Shown: positions 46,283-56,900 of the stretch, piece after piece
Position numbering within the stretch: position 1 is the first letter of the stretch
How the letters are laid out: each line of letters begins with the position of its first letter
Assembly: GCA_902537215.1 (NCBI GenBank)
Contig: CACBAM010000004.1
Location: 116,714-180,713 of the forward strand
Length of the DNA stretch: 64,000 bases
From: an uncultured Alphaproteobacteria bacterium
GTDB lineage: Bacteria > Pseudomonadota > Alphaproteobacteria > Rhodobacterales > Rhodobacteraceae
Direction of reading: 5' to 3'
Position numbers and translations under genes: made by a program
Notes under the pieces: generated by a model
Databases searched by the model: none
The model's input: the letters and a program-made list of their open reading frames with translations, nothing else
Told to the model about the DNA's origin: nothing

Positions 46283-48874
46283 ATGACCTCTATTTTCCCT
46301 GGTGCTAATGCTTTAAACGCCGCAAATATTACAAAGAAACAGCAAAATCAATCTGCTGCGCTAATGGAAAAAATTTCCAACGGAAAGAGGCTGATAACCG
46401 GTGCAGATGATGCTGGCAATATTAATAAAGTAAATAACTTAAAAGCAAAAGTGTTAAGCACTAAAGCTGCTATTCGAAGCGTAACAGACATGATGTCTAT
46501 GGCTCAATTGGCAGACCAAGGCTATAAAAATATCAATACAATGTTATTAAGAGCAAACGAACTAGCGCTACGATCCACTAATAAGATTTACAACGATGCT
46601 GATCGAATTGCCCTCAATAATGAAATTCAAAATATTATTAATGAAATAGATAATATTGCTCATGGAATTGGCTTTAATGATACTTCGTTGATAAACAGCT
46701 CTATTAAGCAAATTAATGCTGATATGGGCACTGGCAGAACCGGTGAGATATCCTTAGACCTAAGTAATATAAATACAAAAAACTTGGGTCTATACTCACA
46801 AAGCTCATTGAATTTTAGTACTGATCTGAGCATAGATACGTTTGATGGAACAGATACCGCTAACTTTATATATGAAGATGTTTCAACAAATTCTAATCGA
46901 TTGATAGATTTAGGAGATGAACTAATACCCTCTAGTGGGAAAGCGTTTTTCTCTGGCTCATACATAGATTTATCATTGAATGACGCTGAGTTGAACAACG
47001 AGACAACTAAACTTAGAACGGTTGCTTCACCATCAACATCTCTTGATAGTGTCTCTGTTGTTGGCACCAAAGTATACCTTGGTAATGGCAGCTCAGCCGA
47101 CCATATAGCTACTATAGATGGCACTTTAGATGGAACAAACGGCAAGAAACTGCGTATAAATATCGAGGAACCCTCTTTTACAAATGGTGATTTTGAGTCC
47201 GCAAATAATTTAGAGGGATGGAGTTTAAAGTTGGGAAGAGCATTCCTCGATGGAAGTTTCACAATTGATCAAAAACCCACACCTATTGACTCAGTCTACC
47301 CAAATTTTGGTGTTGGGAGTAGTAATGTGGCAAAGGGGATTACTGACAAAGATACACTAGTAGACGAAGGTACATTAAGTGGTGGGATCACTACTACGCA
47401 AGTTAATTCTGGAAACAAAGCAGTACGACTTACGAGTACGAATTTAGAGGACACAACTGGGCACTCAGTTATAAGAGGTCCTTATCTATTCAGCAATTCT
47501 TCAGTTACACTCGGAACAGCTAGTTCAGTATCTTTTGCATGGAGAGCAGAAGGTGGTCAAGACGCTTACGACGTCTATGCTTACCTAGTTGACGTAGATA
47601 ATCCTAGTAATACGATTGAGCTACTTAATGAAACTCAAAACGCGAGCTCCGGAAATACAAATTGGGCTACTCGCACAGTAAATATAAATAAATCTGGTAC
47701 GTATCAATTCGTCTTTGTTTCTGGCTCATATGATTATAGTGGGGGCAATATATTAGGAGCTCAATTATTTATTGATGATGTCAAGGTAACAAATGCCGCA
47801 AGAAAATTAAATGGTTCAGTCATTGAAAACATAGGTTCGTTATTATACGGCGAAGTAGATGTTAATTCTAAGGGCAATCTTTCCGTTGGATCATCTACGT
47901 CCTTGACAGAAAAGATCATAAAGACTGGACAAGATATCGACATACTCGGAACTCTAGGTAAAAAACAAATAAATGTGAAAAGTGGGGATATTGCTGAGGT
48001 AGTTGCTAATAAAATTAACAAAGTTAAGGATGAAACGTCTGTCGAAGCAACCTCTTCGACGCAGGCCATGCTATCTTTTGAAAACACCACCGGCACAAAT
48101 TTAAATGACACAGTTTCATTCAATTTATACGGTATAGATGGAACGATGAGACATATTAGTTCTAAAATTAACTTTGGGTCAGGCAACCAAAATATGGACT
48201 TAGGCCCCCTTAAAACCGAGATCAATAATTTTTCAAGCCAAACAGGCATAACGGCATATATATCTGATGACAAGCAAGCAATTACTTTAAAAACGAGGAG
48301 CGGCTTTGATTTATTGATAGAAAATTTCAATTTAAAAAATGATACTAATAGCGTCTTTATGTATCTAAATGAGATGAAATCATCAGGGCAAGTATCTCCT
48401 TGTTCGTTAAAGCTAAGCCAGAGTTCAAGCGGTGTAAACGCTAATGACTCAGCTAGGATTTTTGGTGAGGTGATCTTCAAAAGTCACAAGCATTTCTCTT
48501 TGAAATCAAGTAAAACTGACAGCATATTTTCACTTCGAGAAAAAAATCTCGCCTTTTCTTCGCTGTCGACAATAGCAGCTAGATCGTTTGAATCTGCGAA
48601 AAGCTCTATTGATGTTATAAAGTTTTCTATGAAGACAATCGCGGTTGAACAGGGTAAAGTTGGCGGTCTTTCTAACCAACTTCAAAAAACAGTAAATAAT
48701 CTTAGTAAAAATAGTTCGTTAGAAAATATTGCTATAGGAAAATTGGAGGATGTAGACGTTCCTAAAACAGTTGTCTCATTACAGAAAGCAAACTATATTC
48801 AAAGTATTGCGACTGCGATGGTTAACAGAGTTAAATCGACGATGGAAGCTGTCCTTCAAATACTAGATCGATAA
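46283..48874 (+). CDS. large flagellin with a jelly-roll-like insert
   Basis: 863 residues. The D0/D1 ends of flagellin are clear: N-terminal (about 1-170) ALNAANITKKQQNQSAALMEKISNGKR..GADDAG, and C-terminal (about 750-863) IDVIKFSMKTIAVEQGKVGGL..VVSLQKANYIQSIATAMVN. The variable middle of about 570 residues is much larger than usual and includes about 298-506, FTNGDFESANNLEGW..., laid out like a carbohydrate-binding beta-sandwich, ending FIDDVKV. It should be surface-exposed on the filament. No other flagellar gene is in the window. One signature C-terminal Arg is kept. No glycosylation genes adjoin. Confidence 0.88.
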   Translation: MTSIFPGANALNAANITKKQQNQSAALMEKISNGKRLITGADDAGNINKVNNLKAKVLSTKAAIRSVTDMMSMAQLADQGYKNINTMLLRANELALRSTNKIYNDADRIALNNEIQNIINEIDNIAHGIGFNDTSLINSSIKQINADMGTGRTGEISLDLSNINTKNLGLYSQSSLNFSTDLSIDTFDGTDTANFIYEDVSTNSNRLIDLGDELIPSSGKAFFSGSYIDLSLNDAELNNETTKLRTVASPSTSLDSVSVVGTKVYLGNGSSADHIATIDGTLDGTNGKKLRINIEEPSFTNGDFESANNLEGWSLKLGRAFLDGSFTIDQKPTPIDSVYPNFGVGSSNVAKGITDKDTLVDEGTLSGGITTTQVNSGNKAVRLTSTNLEDTTGHSVIRGPYLFSNSSVTLGTASSVSFAWRAEGGQDAYDVYAYLVDVDNPSNTIELLNETQNASSGNTNWATRTVNINKSGTYQFVFVSGSYDYSGGNILGAQLFIDDVKVTNAARKLNGSVIENIGSLLYGEVDVNSKGNLSVGSSTSLTEKIIKTGQDIDILGTLGKKQINVKSGDIAEVVANKINKVKDETSVEATSSTQAMLSFENTTGTNLNDTVSFNLYGIDGTMRHISSKINFGSGNQNMDLGPLKTEINNFSSQTGITAYISDDKQAITLKTRSGFDLLIENFNLKNDTNSVFMYLNEMKSSGQVSPCSLKLSQSSSGVNANDSARIFGEVIFKSHKHFSLKSSKTDSIFSLREKNLAFSSLSTIAARSFESAKSSIDVIKFSMKTIAVEQGKVGGLSNQLQKTVNNLSKNSSLENIAIGKLEDVDVPKTVVSLQKANYIQSIATAMVNRVKSTMEAVLQILDR

Positions 48875-48898
48875 AAACTTTTACGCTAAGGATAACAC

Positions 48899-49561
48899 AT
48901 GTTTTATACAACTCAGGCAAACGATCATGGGTTCCAACACGACCCTTTTAAAGCAATAGTGACACCAAGGCCTATCGGTTGGATTGGATCAGTTGATAAA
49001 GATGGAGTTGCCAATCTAGCGCCACATAGTTACTTTAATGCAATTTCAGATAACCCCTATTTTGTTATTTTTGGTTCTATCACTTACAAAGATACCGTAC
49101 GAAATATTGAAGACACAGGTGACTTCACTTGCTCTTTAGTTTCTGAAGATATGTTTGATGCTATGAACTCTTCATCAGTTCCAGTTGAACCGAAAGTAGA
49201 CGAATTTAATTTAGCCGGAATTAAAAAGCAAGAAAGTAATTTGGTAAAATCTCCTTTTGTAAGTGGTTGCTGTGCTGCTTTAGAGTGCAAACTATGGAAA
49301 ACTATTGATATTCCTGGGACTGATCGATCTAACTTGACAGGCAATTTTTCAATAATTGGTGAAGTAGTGGGCATCCATATCAATGACGAATACATTGAAA
49401 ATGGTATGTTCAATACCAAGAAGGCAAGACCTGTTGCAAGATTAGGCTATATGGACTACGGAGTTGTAGGTGAAGAAAATATTTTCTCTAAAAACAGACC
49501 AAAAATTAACTCTGAAGGTAAATTGGAGCGGGTTGACAATTGGGACGGCGTGTATCGCTGA
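48899..49561 (+). CDS. flavin reductase-like (split-barrel FMN-binding) protein
   Basis: 220 residues. TPRPIGWIGSVDKDGVANLAPHSYFNA is the FMN-binding split-barrel signature, followed by GDFTCSLVS. It probably reduces or binds FMN, either for an unknown monooxygenase or as an independent reductase. It is convergent with thyX (2-base gap). The partner is not visible. Confidence 0.85.
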   Translation: MFYTTQANDHGFQHDPFKAIVTPRPIGWIGSVDKDGVANLAPHSYFNAISDNPYFVIFGSITYKDTVRNIEDTGDFTCSLVSEDMFDAMNSSSVPVEPKVDEFNLAGIKKQESNLVKSPFVSGCCAALECKLWKTIDIPGTDRSNLTGNFSIIGEVVGIHINDEYIENGMFNTKKARPVARLGYMDYGVVGEENIFSKNRPKINSEGKLERVDNWDGVYR

Positions 49562-49563
49562 AA

Positions 49564-50478
49564 TTATTCCATTTCAGGAAAATGCTCTAGAAATTCGTTC
49601 CACTCTCTTTTTGACATTCCGGAAGTTTCAAAGCCTATCTTCTCACCTCTCAATTTCTTTTTAAGGCACTCGACCGCCTGACTAGATAAATGGATTGAAT
49701 TTAATTGATAGTCCAGAAAAGCTTGGAAAGCTTTAGGAACCCATTTTTTCACAATCTCACCAATTTTTTCTGCATATACCCTTATTTCATATTGAGCGTG
49801 TTTATCTGCTCTAAGTCTTAAAAAGTTGAATAAATTGTGTAGGTCCGTTTTCCAGTACCATTGAGTATAAATATTAGTTGGCAAATTCATTCTGGCTAAT
49901 TCTCTTGCTAAACCAGGTTTTCCGTCAGAAGAAAGTAACTGTTCGTAATTTGCATAATTACGATCACTGTCATTTTTTAAAATCTCTAGAACCACCTGTG
50001 CTTCCTCTGCCTCCAATACTTTTCCCCGTCCCTGGTTATTAATCTTCGATTGGGCAGCTAAATTACTAGGGTCAGGGATATAAAACTCTTTATCAAGAAT
50101 AGAGTACCGAGCTGAGTACTCATTAACGTTAGCTGTTCTGTGCCTAATCCATTGCCTCGCTACAAACACAGGTAGTTTTATATGAAACTTTATTTCACAC
50201 ATTTCAAATGGCGTGGAATGCCAGTGCCGCATTAAATAACGAATTAATGAATTATCGTCTTGAGCTTTCTTAGTGCCTGCACCATATGAAACCCGTGCTG
50301 CTTGAACAATTGCGTCATCATCACCCATATAGTCTATTACCCTTACTAGGCCATGATCCAAAACAGGAAAAATTTGGAAGAGGCTATTTTCAAGCCCTCC
50401 TACAGTGGCTCTTTTAGTAGTGAAAGACTTTTTTCTCACTTCCTCTACTGACTTTTTATCTTCTTCAGATATTGTCAT
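49564..50478 (-). CDS. thyX: flavin-dependent thymidylate synthase
   Basis: 304 residues. The ThyX signature is [15 protein letters not shown] (112-126), where Ala replaces the first Ser of the common RHRxxSxNExSx[20 protein letters not shown] and the long C-terminal helices are normal. It makes dTMP from dUMP with methylene-tetrahydrofolate and FAD/NADPH. No thyA is in the window, so it may be the sole synthase. It is divergent from the glyoxalase gene. Confidence 0.95.
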   Translation of the reverse strand: MTISEEDKKSVEEVRKKSFTTKRATVGGLENSLFQIFPVLDHGLVRVIDYMGDDDAIVQAARVSYGAGTKKAQDDNSLIRYLMRHWHSTPFEMCEIKFHIKLPVFVARQWIRHRTANVNEYSARYSILDKEFYIPDPSNLAAQSKINNQGRGKVLEAEEAQVVLEILKNDSDRNYANYEQLLSSDGKPGLARELARMNLPTNIYTQWYWKTDLHNLFNFLRLRADKHAQYEIRVYAEKIGEIVKKWVPKAFQAFLDYQLNSIHLSSQAVECLKKKLRGEKIGFETSGMSKREWNEFLEHFPEME

Positions 50479-50535
50479 TTACACGCTTTCTCATAAAATA
50501 TACTCTTCATTAGTTTTAACAAGGATAGGAATAGA

Positions 50536-50964
50536 ATGGCAATCAAATATTTGCATACAATGGTAAGGGTAAGAGATATTGACATATCACTAAACTTTTA
50601 TTGTAACCTGCTTGGATTAAAGGAAGTTCGCAGAAAGGAATATGAACAAGGTAAATTCACACTTATTTTTCTTGCACCACCTGATCAACCCGACGCAATG
50701 ATTGAGTTAACATATAATTGGAATAGCTCAGAGACATATACAGAGGGACGAAATTTTGGCCACTTAGCTTTTGAGGTTGATGATATTTACGAAACCTGTC
50801 AGCGTTTGCTAGATAATAGTGTAAGGATAAATAGGCCACCTAGAGACGGACGTATGGCTTTTGTTAGATCACCAGACAATATTTCTATAGAACTTTTGCA
50901 AAAAGGTGAGCCCAAAGAAATTCAATCTCCTTGGGACGCAATGGAGAATATTGGCCACTGGTAG
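50536..50964 (+). CDS. lactoylglutathione lyase-like (glyoxalase I/VOC)
   Basis: 142 residues in two VOC modules. Metal ligands of glyoxalase I are all present: His7, Glu57 (MIELTYNW), His76 (FGHLAFEV) and Glu119 (SIELLQ). TEGRNFGHLAF and GKFTLIFLAPP follow GloA closely. It converts the methylglyoxal-glutathione adduct to lactoylglutathione. It is transcribed towards ssrA, about 45 bases away. Confidence 0.9.
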   Translation: MAIKYLHTMVRVRDIDISLNFYCNLLGLKEVRRKEYEQGKFTLIFLAPPDQPDAMIELTYNWNSSETYTEGRNFGHLAFEVDDIYETCQRLLDNSVRINRPPRDGRMAFVRSPDNISIELLQKGEPKEIQSPWDAMENIGHW

Positions 50965-51009
50965 TTGATAATTTTGAAAAATTATAACATAATGATGTTG
51001 TCTTTTTGA

Positions 51010-51296
51010 CTATGGTAATAAACGCGCATGTAATAAACGGATCGGACCCGGGGGCGGTACCCGGCGGCTCCACCAAAAAAAAGTTATGGGGCCGAAATAG
51101 GATCGACGGACGTCTAAAGATGTTTGCTTTTACTCGGCGGGACGCCACCGTTATCGGCACAAATTGTATAATTGCAAATGACGATTATGCTCCGGTTGCA
51201 GTTGCAGCGTAAGCAGTAACGAATACCGAAACTTAACTCCAATCTGTTTGCACAGATTGGCGGGGTTTGTAGGCACCTGGCAACAGAAGCCTACGC
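51010..51296 (+). ncRNA. ssrA: tmRNA, circularly permuted two-piece form
   Basis: The acceptor piece comes first, with GGACCCGGGGGCGGTACCCG and an encoded CCA ending at 51075. A short spacer follows, then the coding piece beginning GGGGCC at 51088, which pairs with GGCTCC before the CCA. The tag frame ends ANDDYAPVAVAA-stop (51174-51212). Pseudoknot-like hairpins follow, including GTAGGC..GCCTAC near the 3' end (about 51270-51295). This gene order is that of alphaproteobacterial permuted ssrA. The outer ends are approximate. It frees stalled ribosomes and tags their products for ClpXP. sspB follows 23 bases later. Confidence 0.93.
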
Positions 51297-51318
51297 TACT
51301 ACGACAGAGGATCGCTTA

Positions 51319-51789
51319 ATGGCAGACATGAATTATAAAGTACTTATAGAAAACGCTATGTTGAATATGGTGCGTGATATTCTAAAAGAAATATCAAAAG
51401 ATGGCTTGCCGAAAAACCACCATTTCTTAATAACATTTTTTTCACGCTCAAAAGGTGTGATCATTCCTGATTGGATGAAGGAAAAGTATCCAGATAAGAT
51501 GACGATTATTATTAGGAATTGGTTTGAAAACCTTAATGTGACTGACAAGAAGTTTGAAATATCACTTAATTTTAATAATAATGTGGAAAAGTTAATTATT
51601 CCTTTCAATAGCCTTGAATTATTTGCGGATCCATCAGTTGATTTTGCTATAAGTTTTAATCAAGTTAATAATATGCCAAGTAGCGAAACTGAAGGTGATA
51701 AAGAACCTAACGATCAAATTGCTTCAAAAAAAGATGACTTGAGTAAAAAAAGCGAAAATGTAATTAATTTAAAAAATTTCAAAAAATAG
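51319..51789 (+). CDS. sspB: SspB, ClpXP adaptor for ssrA-tagged proteins (alpha type)
   Basis: 156 residues. The fold core, NHHFLITFFSRSKGVIIPDW and a C-terminal strand with FNSLELFADPSVDFAISF, matches the alphaproteobacterial SspB family. The polar tail (about 125-150) ends VINLKNFKK, in the position of the ClpX-binding tail. It tethers ssrA-tagged proteins to ClpX. GAGGA lies 7 bases before the ATG. Its placement directly after ssrA is functionally meaningful. Confidence 0.93.
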   Translation: MADMNYKVLIENAMLNMVRDILKEISKDGLPKNHHFLITFFSRSKGVIIPDWMKEKYPDKMTIIIRNWFENLNVTDKKFEISLNFNNNVEKLIIPFNSLELFADPSVDFAISFNQVNNMPSSETEGDKEPNDQIASKKDDLSKKSENVINLKNFKK

Positions 51790-51809
51790 TGGAATAATGG
51801 GAGTAACAA

Positions 51810-53192
51810 ATGAGACCAACACGAGTAGAATCTGATAGTTTTGGAGAACTAGAGGTACCTACTGATAAGTTTTGGGGTGCTCAAACGCAAAGATCACTAA
51901 AAAACTTTGCAATAGGACATGAAAAGCAACCCTACCCTTTAATAAAGGCAATGATAGCAATCAAACAAGCTGCGGCAAAAGTCAATGTGGCTGAGGGGAA
52001 GTTGGATAAAAAATTAGGCTCCGCAATTATAAAAGCTTGCAAAAAATTACGCGACAAAGGTTTTGAAGATAACTTTCCTCTTTCAGTTTGGCAAACCGGC
52101 TCTGGCACACAGACAAACATGAACGTAAACGAGGTAATTGCGAACTTAGCAATAAAGGATTTAGGAGGTAAGGTTGGATCAAAGCACCCAATACACCCAA
52201 ACGATCATGTCAATATGTCCCAAAGTTCAAATGATACCTTTCCTTCAGCAATTCACGTAGCAATAGCTACAGAATTTTTGGAGCATACGCTACCAAAAAT
52301 GACTTTTTTACATAAATACCTAAAAGAAAAACAAGATAAATTTCAGAGAATTATAAAAATTGGTAGGACTCATACTCAAGATGCCACACCGCTAACACTT
52401 GGACAGGAATTTAGCGGTTATACATTCCAAATTCAGCAAGCTATGAAACGCTTAAATCATTCGTTAAAGGATATATTGTTTTTAGCTCAAGGTGGAACCG
52501 CAGTTGGAACTGGAATAAATGCCTCGAAAACTTTTCCAGAGAGCGTAATTCGGGAAATTTCTAAAATAACCAAAATAAATTTTAAGACGGCTCCTAATAA
52601 ATTTGAGGCATTAGCAGCAAATGACCCTATAGTCGAATTTTCCGGTTCATTGAAAACCGCTGCAGCAAGCCTCTTTAAGATTGCCAATGATATTAGGTTT
52701 CTAGGTTCCGGCCCTAGATGTGGTCTCGGTGAACTAAGCCTCCCCGAGAATGAACCAGGAAGTTCTATAATGCCAGGGAAGGTAAATCCAACTCAAGCCG
52801 AAGCCACAACTATGGTCTGCATCCAGATAATGGGTAATGATGCCGCGATAGGGTTCGCTGGAAGCCAGGGACACTTTGAGTTAAATGTTTATAAACCACT
52901 ATTGAGTTATAATACACTTCAATCACTTCAATTGCTTGGTGATGCATGTTATTCTTTTGCAAAAAATTGTGTAAAAGGGTTAAAAGCAAATGAGGTTCAA
53001 ATTAAAAGGCACCTTGATAATAGTTTAATGCTGGTAACCGCTTTGGCACCAAAAATCGGTTATGATAATGCGACCAAAATTGCAAAAAACGCACACAAAA
53101 ATAATACAACTCTAAGAACCGAGGCTATTAAATCAGGATTAATTGATGACAAGGAATTTACTAAAATTGTAAATCCCAAAAATATGATTTAG
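51810..53192 (+). CDS. fumC: fumarate hydratase class II
   Basis: 460 residues of the fumarase/aspartase family. [15 protein letters not shown] (near 317-331) is the family signature with the catalytic loop serine, and [11 protein letters not shown] and [15 protein letters not shown] are present. GTGTQTNMN-type substrate residues appear as GSGTQTNMN, which identifies fumarase rather than aspartase. It works in the TCA cycle. It follows sspB by 20 bases and converges with ccdA. Confidence 0.96.
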   Translation: MRPTRVESDSFGELEVPTDKFWGAQTQRSLKNFAIGHEKQPYPLIKAMIAIKQAAAKVNVAEGKLDKKLGSAIIKACKKLRDKGFEDNFPLSVWQTGSGTQTNMNVNEVIANLAIKDLGGKVGSKHPIHPNDHVNMSQSSNDTFPSAIHVAIATEFLEHTLPKMTFLHKYLKEKQDKFQRIIKIGRTHTQDATPLTLGQEFSGYTFQIQQAMKRLNHSLKDILFLAQGGTAVGTGINASKTFPESVIREISKITKINFKTAPNKFEALAANDPIVEFSGSLKTAAASLFKIANDIRFLGSGPRCGLGELSLPENEPGSSIMPGKVNPTQAEATTMVCIQIMGNDAAIGFAGSQGHFELNVYKPLLSYNTLQSLQLLGDACYSFAKNCVKGLKANEVQIKRHLDNSLMLVTALAPKIGYDNATKIAKNAHKNNTTLRTEAIKSGLIDDKEFTKIVNPKNMI

Positions 53193-53197
53193 TAAAC

Positions 53198-53956
53198 TTA
53201 GCCGAATACACTCAGAAAAGGTAGGTACTCTAAAATAAAAAAACCTATCAACTGAAATGATCCACTTAAAAATAGAAGACCAATAATTATTAGGAACCCA
53301 CCAGTGAACCGCTCGATATATAAAGAGTACCGGGAAATAAATCTTGTGATAAATACTCCCCTAATCAAAAGATAGGCTACGCCTATGAATGGAAGGCTAA
53401 GTCCCAAGGAGTAAAATATCATTAAAACTAAACCTCTTAAAACTGATATATCTTGTGCTATTATAGCCAGTATGGAGCCAAGTATCGGTCCTATGCATGG
53501 GGTCCACCCAAATGCAAAAGTTAACCCTAAAAAAAATGGTGGTAGAAAATTTCCTCTCTGCTTAATATCAAGGTTAAGCCGAAGCTCTTTTTGCAAAAAA
53601 TTTACTCTTAGAAGTCCGATAAAATGTAGCCCAAATACTATGATTAAAATACCTGACCCAATTCTTAATTCATTTTGATAAAGAATAAATATTGACGCCA
53701 TTGAATTGGCCGCCAAGCCTAAAAGAATAAAGACAACTGAAAGACCAATTGAAAAGCTAATGGCACTTAGCAAGACATCTTTCTTCATAGTTGCATTGTA
53801 ATTTTTGATTTCACTAACGGTTGTCCCAGCCATATATGCTAAGTATGGAGGGAGTATGGGTAAGACACAAGGCGATAGAAAACTAAGTATACCTGCAAAT
53901 AAACAAAGTATCGCGCTAAAAATAATTGACGAAGAAAATATATCTATCCCGAACAT
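53198..53956 (-). CDS. ccdA: CcdA/DsbD-like cytochrome c biogenesis transmembrane protein
   Basis: 252 residues with about six transmembrane helices. The conserved SPCVLPILPPYLAYM (residues about 28-42) and FGWTPCIGPILG contain the membrane redox cysteines. It carries reducing equivalents across the inner membrane for heme-cysteine ligation. No other ccm gene is adjacent. It is on the same strand as the downstream-placed indolepyruvate oxidoreductase, which ends 36 bases before its start. Confidence 0.9.
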   Translation of the reverse strand: MFGIDIFSSSIIFSAILCLFAGILSFLSPCVLPILPPYLAYMAGTTVSEIKNYNATMKKDVLLSAISFSIGLSVVFILLGLAANSMASIFILYQNELRIGSGILIIVFGLHFIGLLRVNFLQKELRLNLDIKQRGNFLPPFFLGLTFAFGWTPCIGPILGSILAIIAQDISVLRGLVLMIFYSLGLSLPFIGVAYLLIRGVFITRFISRYSLYIERFTGGFLIIIGLLFLSGSFQLIGFFILEYLPFLSVFG

Positions 53957-53991
53957 ACGCTTTTATATAGTATGGCTAGAGCGAATTCCAG

Positions 53992-56900
53992 TTATTCAGC
54001 TGCTGAAAGCTTTTGATTGGAGTGATCACCAGAAATGATCCCCATGAGATTTGATCTTATCTTACCGGATTTATTTATAGCTTGCTCTTTAACGTGACCG
54101 AACCCCCTAATTTGTAACGGTAAAAGAGCCAAGTTGATACAAGCATCATGATTCTTTTCATTATAATATTCGGTTATATAATCAACATCTCTTTCGTATT
54201 GACTGATTAATTTTCTCTCTGTCAAACGTTCTTTTGTAAAATGGAAAGGGTCTAGCCAAGTACCACGTAAGTATTTGCCTTTTGCTAGTAGCTTCATCAG
54301 TGTAAACATCCAAGGACCATACTCTTTTTTTACAAGATGTCCATTCTTGTCCCTCTTAGAAAATAGTGGAGGTGCCAAATTAAATCTCAATTGTTTATAT
54401 CCTGAGAAGGTATTTTTAACTTGGTTTTCCAAATATTCTGTGTGTAGTCTAGCAACTTCATACTCGTCTTTATAAGCAAGTAGCTTATAGTAACCTCGTG
54501 CAACTGACGCACCTAAGTTTTCATTTAAGTATTTTGCTTTATTACAAAGCTCCTCATATTTTTTTGCCAGCTTTTCACTTTGATACCCCTCAAGCCTCTT
54601 GGATCTGTACGCTACTACTGCCTCAAAAGTGTAATTTGCCTGATTAATATCCCTAACTTTAGTTTCTTGGAAAAAATCAGGATGGTATACATAATACCTC
54701 CCCAATTCAAAAGCTAATAGGTTTCCATCCACAGCGGCACCATTCAACCTAATAGCCTCTAATAAACTTTCTCTCTTTAGGGGTAACAACTTGGATTGGT
54801 ACGCCATTCCCAGTAGGACAGTGTTTGAAAATATAGTATCACCTAAATACTTTGCTGAAATTTTATTTGCATCAATATACTGGACGCTGTCAGGACCCAC
54901 TTTAGCATTAAGGGCTAATTTCATTCCATCTGATGGCAAAGAAAACTCAGTGTCACGAGTAAATTCACCTGTGATTGCTTCCATTTCATTACAGACAACT
55001 TTAGACCTATCTCTCCTTAGAAGCGACAGTGTTTTATCACCAGCTGTTACCAAAAGATCGCCACCAATCAAAGTGTGCGCTTCACCTGATGCAACTCTCA
55101 CAACACTAATATCCTCAGGGTTTTCTGCTACTCTACAATGAATATGAACTGCTCCACCTTTCTGTGCAAGACCAGCCATTTCCATCACTCCAGCCCCTTT
55201 CCCTTCTATATGTGACGCCATCCCCAACAATGCCCCTATCGTAACAACTCCAGTACCACCAATCCCGGTTACCACGATGTTGTATGTTTTATCAATGCTT
55301 GGAACTGTTACGTCGGGAATGTCAGGTATTGTTAGCTGTTCAGTGTTGCTTTTCTTAATCTCAGCTCCAATTACTGATACAAAACTTGGGCAGAAGCCAT
55401 TGACACAAGAAAAATCTTTATTACAAGAGCTCTGGTCAATTTTTCGTTTTCTGCCGAGCTCTGTTTCCTCGGGGAGGATTGAAACACAATTGGATTTAAT
55501 GCCACAATCGCCACAGCCTTCACAAACTTCGGGGTTTATAAAAATTCTTTTGTTTGGATCTGGGAATAAGCCTTTTTTTCTCCGACGCCTTTTTTCAGCT
55601 GCACAGGTTTGGATATAAACAATCGCCGTTACACCCAAAGTTGACGCAAGTTCCTCTTGTATTCGCATAAGTTCAGCTCGAGGTACCATTTCGCAGAGGT
55701 TTCGATAGTCATTAATATCAAACTCTTCCTTTTCATCAAATACCCCCACTACTCGTTTGACACCTGCAGCGTTTAACTCTTTTATTATTTCATATGCGCT
55801 AAGATCTCCTTCATGCGCCTGTCCCCCAGTCATTGCGACGGCATCATTAAATAATATTTTATAGGTTATATTGGCATTTGAGGCCACAGCAGCTCTGATG
55901 GCCAAAAGTCCAGAATGGTTGTAGGTCCCGTCACCAAGATTTTGAAACACGTGGTTTCTATTCGAAAACGGTGCCTGTCCTATCCAATTAATTCCTTCCC
56001 CACCCATATGCGTTGGCCCGTCTGTCGCTCTATCCATCCATATAGCCATTGTATGGCATCCAATCCCAGCGTAAGCGATTGAGCCCTCAGGAATTTTTGT
56101 TGAACTATTGTGAGGACAGCCTGAACAAAAGTATGGTATTCTGTCAGGTGCAGGTGTATTGGCCTCACTTCTTGAGCCTATAGAAATAGAATTGAGTGCA
56201 CTTTCAAGCTTTTCTGATTTCGATGATCCAATTAATTTATTAGCTATTGCTTTGCTAACGATAATGGGGTCTAAGACACCATTTGAGGGAAGTAACAGCT
56301 CTCCGTTCTCATCATGCTTCCCAATAATTTTTGGACTATTTACCGTGCCATAAAGAGCTTCTTTTACTTGGCTCTCTATAAGACCTCGCTTTTCTTCAAC
56401 CACTAAAATCTTATCGAGCCCGTCAGCCCAATCTTTCACAAAACCGTTATCAATCGGCCAAACCATTCCTAATTTCAAAGTCGTTAGTTTATATTTTTCT
56501 GCTTCCTCTTCATCTATATCTAAAAGGCTAAGGGCATGAACTGTGTCTAGCCAACTTTTTCCAGCAGAAATTATGCCTATTTTCTTTTCGGTAGGTGAAA
56601 AGTCAACTCTATTAAGTTTGTTGGCTCTCGCAAAAATCTTTGCTGCTCTGAGTTTCTTGTTGTGCAGCCGATCTTCTCTGGCTGGCGGTGTATCACCCAG
56701 CCTTATATTCAGTTCTTCATGATCTTTATCTTTTGGGTCAACTATTTTTACTCTGTCATACGACGCATCGACGACTTCGGTAACTTCTATTGTGTCTTTC
56801 AAACATTTTATTCCCACCCAAAGACCAGAGTACCTACTTAAAGCCCACCCTTTAATACCAAAATCCAAAATATCTTGAACACCGGCAGGTGAGAGAATGG

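Noticed and set aside
47761..48480. Long open frame opposite the flagellin gene (239 codons)
   Set aside because: It is antisense to clear flagellin sequence, has no ribosome binding site and shows no known motif; a similar one at 46660-47262 is rejected for the same reason.
51006..51212. A 68-codon protein-coding frame
   Set aside because: It is an artefact of the tmRNA: the frame runs through the acceptor piece and ends at the stop codon of the tag peptide.
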